Translations under genes and position numbers: made by a program
Notes under the pieces: model-generated
What the model was told of the DNA's origin: nothing
Databases searched by the model: none
Seen by the model: only the letters and a program-made list of their open reading frames with translations
Assembly: GCF_004119445.1 (NCBI RefSeq)
Contig: NZ_QICI01000013.1
Location: forward strand, 1-64,000
DNA from: Chryseobacterium sp. CH21
GTDB lineage: Bacteria; Bacteroidota; Bacteroidia; Flavobacteriales; Weeksellaceae
Length of the DNA: 64,000 nucleotides
Direction: 5' to 3'
In this document: piece by piece, positions 28,171-36,092 of the stretch
Position numbering within the stretch: position 1 is the stretch's first letter
Layout: each line of letters starts with the position of its first letter

Positions 28171-28791
28171 ATGAAGGCAAAAATCATCGCTATAACATCT
28201 CTTGCATTGGCTTCACTGAGCCTGAATGCACAGAAACTTTCCTATACTCCGGATCTTGTTTTAGGACACCGCTCCTATACTTATATGCACAATATCAATT
28301 ATCAGTTGAATGACCGATTGAAATTGAACAATCTTACTTTATTTGACACAGAATATACCAAAGACAAGGAGAATATCTTCTTCATCAGAAATACCCTCGC
28401 TTATAGTTTGACTAAAAGACTGAGTGCCAATGCTGCATTTGGGATGAAAAACCCGGGAGCATTTTTCAGTGCTTATCTCCAGTATAAAATCATTCAGCCA
28501 TCCTATTCGCTTTCCTACTCTATAGGAACCACCTATCAGAAAGGATTTTCATTGGAACAGTCTATATCGTTTGAATATACACCCTATCTGACCGAAAATT
28601 TTAAAGGATATTTCAGTGTGCTTGCTATTGGCAATCTTGATGACAGTGGATATCCGAGAGGGCTTCAGTTTATCAGACTGGGTATAAAACAGGATAAAAC
28701 GATGTATGGACTGGCTTCCAACTTCGACCAGTTTAATAATGGAAAAAAGACCCTTGAAAATATCGGGGCATTTGTAAAATATAACTTTTAA
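28171..28791 (+). CDS. Outer-membrane beta-barrel-like protein
   Basis: The 206-residue protein has a signal peptide (ending SLNAQ) and alternating beta-strand patterns ending in the terminal Phe (AFVKYNF) typical of barrels. No specific family is recognised. It lies 65 bases after the Crp gene and 14 bases before a DoxX gene, so the three probably form a transcript. Confidence 0.65.
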   Translation: MKAKIIAITSLALASLSLNAQKLSYTPDLVLGHRSYTYMHNINYQLNDRLKLNNLTLFDTEYTKDKENIFFIRNTLAYSLTKRLSANAAFGMKNPGAFFSAYLQYKIIQPSYSLSYSIGTTYQKGFSLEQSISFEYTPYLTENFKGYFSVLAIGNLDDSGYPRGLQFIRLGIKQDKTMYGLASNFDQFNNGKKTLENIGAFVKYNF

Positions 28792-28804
28792 ATAATTATA
28801 AGAA

Positions 28805-29206
28805 ATGAAAAAGAACATTGATCTAGGAATGCTTATCACAAGAATAGCGATCGGGTTTCCCATGTCGGTTTATGGAATCAGTAAACTAATCCATGGAGTT
28901 GGTTTTATTAAAGATATGATGACCATGCACGGATTACCTTCATTCTTTGCTTATGGTGTATTTGCGGGAGAAATTATAGCTCCTGTGATGCTGATCATAG
29001 GATTCCGGGCTCGTCTGGCAGGATTGATCTTTGCGGCCAATTGCTTCACAGCTACTATTCTTGCCCAAACAGCTAATATTTTTAAACTTAATGAATTTGG
29101 AGGCTGGGCTTTGGAATTACTTGTTATCTATATGCTTGTAAGTCTGAGCTTTTTCTTTACCGGAGCCGGAAAATATGCAGTTTCTACCCAAAATAAATGG
29201 GATTAA
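28805..29206 (+). CDS. DoxX family membrane protein
   Basis: The 133-residue protein has four membrane segments and the DoxX pattern GMLITRIAIGFPMSVYGISKLIHGVGF followed by GEIIAPVMLIIGFRARLAGLIFAANC. DoxX proteins are small integral proteins linked to oxidative-stress or quinone chemistry in other bacteria; the role here is unknown. It ends in a hairpin terminator. Confidence 0.82.
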   Translation: MKKNIDLGMLITRIAIGFPMSVYGISKLIHGVGFIKDMMTMHGLPSFFAYGVFAGEIIAPVMLIIGFRARLAGLIFAANCFTATILAQTANIFKLNEFGGWALELLVIYMLVSLSFFFTGAGKYAVSTQNKWD

Positions 29207-29240
29207 AATATCTCAGAAACTTTCTATTCACTAATTGATA

Positions 29241-29269
29241 AACCAGGATCTCAGGATTCTGGTTTTTTT
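29241..29269 (+). terminator. Terminator of the DoxX gene
   Basis: AACCAG and CTGGTT (29241-29246 and 29259-29264), with partial pairing inside the loop, are followed by seven T. Confidence 0.65.
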
Positions 29270-29341
29270 GAATCATAATTAAAAAATTCCCTTAATCTCC
29301 GTCTTCATTGCTTAATTTTACAATCAACTTAATCATCCATC

Positions 29342-30252
29342 ATGAAAGAAGTAATCGTTTATCAAATTGATTCTTTTACAAAAGAAAAATTCAAAGGAAA
29401 TCCTGCAGGAGTTGTGTTAAATGCAGAACATATGACATCTGAAGAGATGCAGCTTGTTGCCAGGGAACTTAATAATTCTGAAACAGCCTTTGTTTTCAGA
29501 CCTGATATTCAGGAAGAAAATTTTGATTATCACGTTCGCTACTTCACTCCTACTACAGAAGTTCCTACATGCGGGCATGCTACCATTGCCGCACTCTATG
29601 CACTAGCTCAGGAATATCAGCTAGATTCCTGCACCATTAGAATCAATACTCAAATCGGAATATTACCAATTCATATCGAAAGGAAAAACAATGATTATCT
29701 CATCACAATGACACAGGGAAGCTTTGAGCTAAGCCCTGCTTTTGATGATTTAACCACTCAGAAAATTGTGCGGGCTCTGGGATTGACGATGGACAGCCTT
29801 GATCAAAAATGCCCGGTACAGATTGCTTCCACAGGACATTCTAAAGTCATGATCGGCATTAAAAAAAATCAGTCTTAAACCATCTGGATCCTGATCTTAT
29901 CACCTTGACAAAGCTGAGTAAAGAAATCGGATGTAACGGATATTTTGTATTTACTTTCGATACGGAAGAAAAAGATATTTTAACCAATGGAAGAATGTTT
30001 GCTCCGGCTATTGGTATTTCTGAAGATCCGGTTACCGGAAATGCTAACGGCCCTTTGGGTGGTTATCTTATTCAAAACAAAATCTGTGAGGCTGTGGATG
30101 GTGTATTCAAATTTACAGGAAAACAGGGTGAAGCTATCAACAGAATTGGTAAAGTAGAGGTACAGGTTAGTGTTAAAGACCATAAGCCCAACGTTGTAAG
30201 GATTACCGGAAATGCAGTATCTGTTTTCAGGACAACAATGAATCTGAAATAA
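29342..30252 (+). CDS. PhzF family isomerase/epimerase (apparent frameshift)
   Basis: The protein resembles the PhzF/YddE family, two-domain diaminopimelate-epimerase-fold enzymes. GNPAGVV near residue 19, ELNNSETAFV with the family catalytic Glu near 45, and FTPTTEVPTCGHATIAA near 70 are present. The second half carries EDPVTGNANGPLGGYL. The frame breaks in the A8 run at about 29861-29868. One extra A gives a 303-residue protein. The substrate is unknown. Confidence 0.85.
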
Positions 30253-30275
30253 TTCTGAGCAGTATATAAAAAACA

Positions 30276-30303
30276 GTCCCCATTGTAGAAAATCAGTCGT
30301 CAT
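30276..30303 (+). promoter_or_regulatory. ECF-type promoter before the sigma factor gene
   Basis: GTCCCC at 30276-30281, 14 bases, then GTCGTCAT at 30296-30303. The same two blocks with the same spacing occur before the YCII gene at 60637. The pattern fits a -35/-10 pair read by an ECF sigma factor, most simply the one encoded just downstream. Confidence 0.7.
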
Positions 30304-30409
30304 GTAGATGAATCAAAAAATTGTAATCCTCACGCACATTGTGCAGATAACGCAGATCTTTGTTAGAAAATCATACCACAAGCGTTTCAATACTGTCATT
30401 TTATGAGCC

Positions 30410-31648
30410 ATGGCAAATCCGAATAAAATAACCCCGCATTTATTCAGAAATGAGTACAGCAAAATCGTTGCAGTACTCTGCAAAACATTTGATATAAAAC
30501 ATATCGAAATTGCAGAAGATATTGCCAGCGAAACTTTTCTGAAAGCTTCGGAATATTGGACTGTGAATGGCATTCCCGACAACCCTGCAGCATGGCTTTA
30601 CACGGTAGCAAAGAATAAAACGAAAGACTATTTCAAACACCTTTCCGTTATTGAAAAAAACAAACCAGTAGAGGTAACGACAGCGGAAAAAGAGCTTCAG
30701 GTAATAGATTTCGACACTAAAAACATATCCGACAGCCAGTTGGAAATGATTTTTGCGATCTGCAATCCGATCAATTCACAGAAAACCCAAATAGGTCTGG
30801 CTCTGCAGATTCTCTGTGGTTTCAGTGTAGAAGAAATTGCCAATGCTTTTCTTTCCAAAGCCGAAACCATTAAAAAACGGTTGCAACGAGGCCGGGAAGT
30901 TCTCAGAGCACATCATTTTAAAATAGATTCTTTAAGTGAACAGGAAATCCACCAACGTTTGGAAACCGTACTGACTACTTTATATTTGCTATTTAATGAA
31001 GGCTATTTTTCCAGAACAAATAACCTTTTAATCCGAAAAGATCTTTGCCTGGAAGCCATCAGACTCACCTTGTTTCTTACAGATAACCAAATTACCAATG
31101 CTCCTAAGACCAATGCTTTGCTCGCTTTGATGTGTTTTCAAAGTTCAAGACTGGAAGCAAGAACTAATGATGAAGGAGAAGCCATTCTTTTTAACGAACA
31201 GAATGAAGATTTATGGGATAAAGCCTTGATTGAAAAGGGTAATTATTACCTGATAGAAGCCTGCAAGAGCAACAACATCTCCGTTTCAAAATACCATCTG
31301 GAAGCCGGAATTGCTTACTGGCACACGTCTCCTGCTGGTAAAGATAAATGGCTGCCTATTTTAAACCTGTATAATCAGCTTATTATTGAATATTCTCCTG
31401 TTACCGCCTTAAACAGAGCTTTTGCTTTTTCCAAAGTCTATGGAAATGAGAAGGCACTTATTGAGGCGGAAAAGCTCAACCTCATCACTAGTGAATATTA
31501 TCATGGATTGCTGGGATATTTATATTCAGAACTCAATATCGATAAGGCTATTCATCATTATGAAGAAGCCATTCGCCTGACCCAATCAAAACCGGAAAAA
31601 CAGACATTGCAGAAACAGATCAATCTTTTAAGACTGTCAAAAATTTAA
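30410..31648 (+). CDS. ECF sigma factor with long C-terminal extension (DUF6596 / ECF42 type)
   Basis: The 412-residue protein carries sigma region 2 (IEIAEDIASETFLKASEYWTVNGIPDNPAAWLYTVAKNKTKDYFK) and region 4 (GLALQILCGFSVEEIANAFLSKAETIKKRLQRGRE), then about 230 helical residues with TPR-like ends. This is the ECF42-type architecture, often encoded with YCII/DGPF proteins and lacking an anti-sigma factor. The shared motif before this gene and the YCII gene at 60.7 kb indicates autoregulation. The inducing signal is unknown. A terminator follows. Confidence 0.88.
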   Translation: MANPNKITPHLFRNEYSKIVAVLCKTFDIKHIEIAEDIASETFLKASEYWTVNGIPDNPAAWLYTVAKNKTKDYFKHLSVIEKNKPVEVTTAEKELQVIDFDTKNISDSQLEMIFAICNPINSQKTQIGLALQILCGFSVEEIANAFLSKAETIKKRLQRGREVLRAHHFKIDSLSEQEIHQRLETVLTTLYLLFNEGYFSRTNNLLIRKDLCLEAIRLTLFLTDNQITNAPKTNALLALMCFQSSRLEARTNDEGEAILFNEQNEDLWDKALIEKGNYYLIEACKSNNISVSKYHLEAGIAYWHTSPAGKDKWLPILNLYNQLIIEYSPVTALNRAFAFSKVYGNEKALIEAEKLNLITSEYYHGLLGYLYSELNIDKAIHHYEEAIRLTQSKPEKQTLQKQINLLRLSKI

Positions 31649-31650
31649 AT

Positions 31651-31684
31651 AAAAACCTCCCGATCAATGATCTGGAGGTTTTTT
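31651..31684. terminator. Bidirectional terminator
   Basis: AAAAACCTCC and GGAGGTTTTTT with inner GATC/GATC pairing form a hairpin between the convergent sigma factor and DUF1062 genes. Confidence 0.85.
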
Positions 31685-31688
31685 ATTA

Positions 31689-32336
31689 TTATTGATCATC
31701 TACGGTATTAAGAAACAAATCTTCTCTTCCGATATGGTACATATTGATAAGTTCTTGCTTCTTGATCTTAACAATATCTCCGTTTTTAATCTTATATTTC
31801 TTTTGCAATGGTTTCTCATTAAAATAAACGGCATCTGTAATCAGCAGTTGATCTAATTTAGAGGATGAAATACCTAAACATGTTCGTATTACCGTTGATA
31901 CTTTCATATTAAAATTAAAAGTACAGTCTATTTTAAACGAAATCATCTCGCTGTCCATATTGATAAGATCCTCAATCAAAAGGTTTGAATATATCATTTC
32001 ATAGGCTACATTTTCCCAATCAGCTTCTACATTATTTTTTCTCATTACTTCCTGTGAAAAGGCATATTCCCAGGCAATTCCTGTATTATTTTCTGAGAGT
32101 TTATTAAATATTTCTTTGCTGATAGACTCCGTCCTGATTCTTGAGAATATGGTCATGTTATAGGTGTTGTTGCATTTTACACACCGGTAAATTAACCATA
32201 TATCAATATTCTTTTTCTGAGCATTCAATCTGAATTTATCGCTGCATTGAAATCTTTCGCTGTTACAATGACTGCATTTCTTTTTGAGTAAGGGAGTATT
32301 TTTCACTTTTACCTCCCAGATATGTTGGGTACTCAT
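31689..32336 (-). CDS. DUF1062 protein with zinc ribbon and S4-like C-terminus
   Basis: The 215-residue protein has two CxxC knuckles (CSHC near residue 21 and CVKC near 53), suggesting a zinc ribbon. The C-terminal 60 residues (KVSTVIRTCLGISSSKLDQLL, then KYKIKNGDIVKIKK) look like an S4-type RNA-binding fold. It resembles DUF1062, of unknown function. RNA or ribosome contact is inferred. Confidence 0.75.
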   Translation of the reverse strand: MSTQHIWEVKVKNTPLLKKKCSHCNSERFQCSDKFRLNAQKKNIDIWLIYRCVKCNNTYNMTIFSRIRTESISKEIFNKLSENNTGIAWEYAFSQEVMRKNNVEADWENVAYEMIYSNLLIEDLINMDSEMISFKIDCTFNFNMKVSTVIRTCLGISSSKLDQLLITDAVYFNEKPLQKKYKIKNGDIVKIKKQELINMYHIGREDLFLNTVDDQ

Positions 32337-32837
32337 AACTTATAATCGTGCTTATTATTCTTTATTGGATTTTTTCCATACTATTCACGTATTACAAGGA
32401 GATTATTAACATGTCTTTTTAGCTTCAAGATTGTCTCTTAAGCCAGAATCTGCTGTAAAGTCCAGTTTTGATCAATAGCAACGTCCAAAGCCAAAACAGC
32501 AGACAAAACCCCATTTTTAGGGTAATACAATAAATAATATGATGAAATGAAAATCTGTTCGGGTAGAATTACCCAAACGAAAGAACGATCAGCCTGTGGT
32601 TACTGAGACTGATACTAAGCGATAATAAGTTTAAGAGTTGTTCTCAAAACGAGTTATTTACTTGGTTATGATAAAAATAGTCAATTTTATTGAATAACAG
32701 AGCATTTCTACATTTACACTCAAAAAAATAAAAATTGACAGTCTGTAAAATGAACTATACAACAAATAAAAATTGAGCTATACAACAAACCTTCCCTTTC
32801 TGTTTCTGCCGAACTTTGTAGTATTAAAATCATCAAA
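32337..32837. other. Spacer with a coding-like minus-strand remnant
   Basis: The minus strand from about 32600 to 32438 reads without stop and ends YYPKNGVLSAVLALDVAID followed by QNWTLQQILA-stop, a protein-like composition with no start codon. I do not recognise it. The remaining part contains the promoter region of the aldehyde dehydrogenase gene. No intact gene is seen. Confidence 0.4.
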
Positions 32838-34252
32838 ATGATACAGATTAATAAAATTTACATCAACGGCGAATTTGTTACGCCAAAAGGAACAGAAACC
32901 TTTGATCTTATAAACCCAACTACCAATCAAAAAACCGGAGAAGTAGTTCTGGGAAATGAAGAAGATACTCAAATGGCCATTGCAGCTGCAAAAAAGCTTT
33001 TAAAACATTTTCAAAAACAACAAAAGAAGAAAGAATCAGCTTTCTTAAAAAACTACATGAAGCTGTAAGCAAAAAAGAAGATGAGCTGGTTTCTGCCATG
33101 GTAAATGAATATGGCGGAACATTACAATTCTGCAGAATGAGTGTTCAAAATGCCATTTCGTCTTTTACAGCAACCATCAACACCTTAGAATCTTATGATT
33201 TCGAGAGAACTGTAGGACATTCTAAAGTACGTTTTGAATCTTTAGGCGTAGTAGGAATCATTACTCCATGGAATGCCAGCAACAGTTTCATCTGTAATAA
33301 ACTGGCTACTGCTATTGCTGCAGGATGTACAGCCGTTATAAAGCCCAGTGAAATGAGTGCCGTACAAACCCAGCTGCTTACAGAATGTTTCCATGAAGCA
33401 GGTTTACCGGAAGGAGTGTTCAATATCATCAATGGATTAGGAAATGTGGTTGGAAATGAAATCACTCAACATCCGGACATCGCTAAAATATCTTTTACAG
33501 GATCTACAATAACTGGAAAAGCAATTGCCAAAGGAGCTGTAGACACCATGAAAAGGGTAACCTTAGAACTTGGCGGAAAATCTCCTAACATTATCCTTGA
33601 AGATGCCGATCTTGAGAAAGCCATCCCAATGGCCGTTTTCGGAGCTTACATGAACAACGGACAGGCATGTATTGCCCCCACCCGACTTCTTGTTCCCCAA
33701 AACAGACTAAATGAAGTGAATGAACTGGCTAAAAAAGCTGCTGAACAGGTAAAAGTAGGAAATCCCAGCGAAGAAGACACCCTTGTAGGCCCAATGGTAA
33801 GCGCCAAACAGTTTGAAAGAGTACAAAACTACATCCGCATTGGTCAGGAAGAAGGAGCCATTCTTCTTGCAGGTGGTGAAGGAAAACCGGAAGGTCTTGA
33901 AAGCGGTAATTTCGTAAAAGCGACCATCTTTACGAATGTCCGTAATGATATGCGTATCGCTCAGGAGGAAATTTTCGGGCCTGTATTGTCTATTATTCCT
34001 TATGCCAATGAAGAAGAAGCGATTGCCATTGCTAATGATACTACCTATGGTCTGGCAGCCTATATCAGCTCTGCCGATCAGGAGCATGCTGAACGTGTAG
34101 CAGCACAGATTGATGCCGGAAGAATTTGTATTAATGGATTTGCACATGATCCTTACGCTCCTTTCGGAGGTTTTAAACAAAGTGGTATCGGACGTGAATT
34201 CGGGGTATTCGGGTTGGAAGCTTATCTGGAACCCAAAGCCATCCTTGTATAA
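32838..34252 (+). CDS. Aldehyde dehydrogenase family protein (apparent frameshift)
   Basis: A complete ALDH with ITPWNASNSFICNK, KPSEMSAVQT, FTGSTITGK, the general-base Glu in LELGGKSPN, the catalytic Cys in NNGQACIAPTR and EEIFGPVLSI. The frame breaks in the A6 run at about 32990-32995. One extra A gives 471 residues reading AAKKAFKTFSKTTKEERISF. It oxidises an aldehyde to the acid with NAD(P)+; the substrate is not evident. An AraC regulator follows on the same strand and may control it. Confidence 0.9.
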
Positions 34253-34374
34253 TATTAAATTCCTCAAAGTCCAATATTCAGGGGCTTTGGGGAATTTAAA
34301 TATCTGCTGGAAGATAATCATAAAAAAGTTTTGTAAGTTTGAAAAAGAATCGATCAAGAAATACCATGTGAGAT

Positions 34375-35172
34375 ATGAGCGAAAGTAAAATCCCTTTTCC
34401 TATCAATTATTCCTGTCACTTTTCAGAATTCAGAGAAGGAGAACAGTTTGCACAGATCCACAGCCTTGGATTGGTTCTGTCCGGAGAAATGGAGCTCAAT
34501 GATGGTATTACAAAAACAATTTTCAAGGAAGGAGAGCTTTATTCCGCCAGAAAAAACAGTTTATTAAAATTTGCAAAATATCCTCCTAAAAATGGAGAGA
34601 TCAGAACGATATCCATTTATTTTGATGATGCTATGCTTCACAACTTCAGTCGTGAGTATGGATATCAGGCAGAAAAAAAAGAACATGTTCCAGCTTATAT
34701 AAAACCTGAACAAAAGGCATTACATTCCTTTATGTATTCATTATTAGCCTATGAAGATCTTTCGGCTTCTGAAGAAATCCTGCGTCTTAAACAGAAAGAA
34801 GCTTTACTTCTGCTGCTGAATTATGACCCGGGTCTTAAGGATATTTTATTTGATTTTTCCGAGCCGTATAAAATTGATATTGAAACGTTTATGAATAAGA
34901 ACTTTCATTTCAATGTGAATGTAGAACGTTTTGCTTATTTAACAGGGAGAAGCTTATCTGCATTCAAAAGAGATTTTCAGAAGATATTCGGAGTACCGCC
35001 AAGACAATGGCTGCAGCTTAGAAGATTAAAAGAAGCACATTTTCTGCTTACCCAAAAAGGAAGATCTGTTTCTGATATTTACCTGGATCTGGGGTTTGAA
35101 AACCTTTCTCATTTTTCCTTTGCCTTTAAAAAACAGTTTGGTTATCCTCCAAGCACATTACAGGCAAAATAA
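34375..35172 (+). CDS. AraC-family transcriptional regulator
   Basis: The 265-residue protein has an N-terminal cupin-like sensor (LGLVLSGEMELNDGITKTIFKEGELY) and a C-terminal AraC domain with two helix-turn-helices (NVERFAYLTGRSLSAFKRDFQKIFG and SVSDIYLDLGFENLSHFSFAFKKQFGYPP). It lies 120 bases after the aldehyde dehydrogenase gene on the same strand and is a candidate regulator of it. The effector is unknown. Confidence 0.87.
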   Translation: MSESKIPFPINYSCHFSEFREGEQFAQIHSLGLVLSGEMELNDGITKTIFKEGELYSARKNSLLKFAKYPPKNGEIRTISIYFDDAMLHNFSREYGYQAEKKEHVPAYIKPEQKALHSFMYSLLAYEDLSASEEILRLKQKEALLLLLNYDPGLKDILFDFSEPYKIDIETFMNKNFHFNVNVERFAYLTGRSLSAFKRDFQKIFGVPPRQWLQLRRLKEAHFLLTQKGRSVSDIYLDLGFENLSHFSFAFKKQFGYPPSTLQAK

Positions 35173-35184
35173 CTCAGATCTCTT

Positions 35185-35883
35185 CTAAAAAAAGTATCTG
35201 AAAGCAATAATCACCACGATAATAACTGCTATTGTAATGATTTTCACTTTCATGTCGCTTTTAAGGTTTTCAGGGGTGTAACGGAGTGTTTTTTCATCAA
35301 GATAAAAGTCTTTGTACACTTCCGGATCAATTTTCAGATCAGGTCGGAACATCTTTATTCCCTTCAAAAAATGTCCGATAAGATCATATCGGTTTTTAAG
35401 CGGAATTACATCCAGATTGACCATTTTCTTTTTAGGCTCCCTGTTTTCATCTTTTTCATGAACATACAGATTCTTCCTGAAATCACTGTATTTTCCGTGG
35501 GAAGCAAATTCTGAAAATATATCTTTTGTATAAGGGTTTCCACTCTTTACCAAATCATAATATTTGATTGCTGACAACACTTTTTCATTCGTGTTGAGAA
35601 ATAGAATTCCCTGATGGTTGATGAGCAGACCACTGATTTTTTCATCCTGATTTCTGATCATTTCATAGGCTAGCCAACCTGCCAGTGAACCCGCAATCAG
35701 AAACAATAAAAGGAAAATCATATCAGAAGCTGTATCTGTAGAAGGATCTGAAACAGCATCCATAAAAAACCCAAGTAAAACAACTGCTATGGCTCCAAAA
35801 AGAATAACAATACTCCATCGTAATCCGGATATATATTCAGGGCTGTAGGTTTCTGCTCTCAATTCAGAGAATGATTCTTTCAT
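35185..35883 (-). CDS. Membrane protein of unknown function
   Basis: The 232-residue protein has two N-terminal membrane helices (about 22-42 and 55-75), a cytosolic-looking centre rich in Lys/Asp, and one C-terminal helix (ITIAVIIVVIIAFRYFF). I do not recognise the family. It is convergent with the AraC gene with a spacing of 12 bases and no clear terminator between. Confidence 0.65.
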   Translation of the reverse strand: MKESFSELRAETYSPEYISGLRWSIVILFGAIAVVLLGFFMDAVSDPSTDTASDMIFLLLFLIAGSLAGWLAYEMIRNQDEKISGLLINHQGILFLNTNEKVLSAIKYYDLVKSGNPYTKDIFSEFASHGKYSDFRKNLYVHEKDENREPKKKMVNLDVIPLKNRYDLIGHFLKGIKMFRPDLKIDPEVYKDFYLDEKTLRYTPENLKSDMKVKIITIAVIIVVIIAFRYFF

Positions 35884-36031
35884 TGTTTAAATATATAGTT
35901 CGTTGGCAATCAGTTTTCAATGTATTATAGAGACTTTCTTTCTGTCAGAATGGGTCTGCTGTCAAAAATATACTATATAAATGAATGGTGAAAGCTTTAT
36001 TTCATCAATGTTTTCAGGGATTATTACAATA

Positions 36032-36060
36032 AATCGTGCCATGAAAGTCATGGCACGATT
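36032..36060 (-). terminator. Terminator of metE
   Basis: AATCGTGCCATGA-AAG-TCATGGCACGATT is a perfect 13-base stem 33 bases after the metE stop, followed on the minus strand by a short T-rich stretch. Confidence 0.8.
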
Positions 36061-36092
36061 CTGTGATTGTATCTAATTATTTCTAAAGTTTT

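Noticed and set aside
29860..29880. phzF break as programmed frameshifting
   Set aside because: The A8 run is a weak slippery site with no stimulator visible, and the same single-base deficit is seen in unrelated genes, so an assembly error is simpler.
33707..34357. 216-codon minus-strand frame opposite the aldehyde dehydrogenase
   Set aside because: Antisense to a clearly coding enzyme and without any motif of its own.
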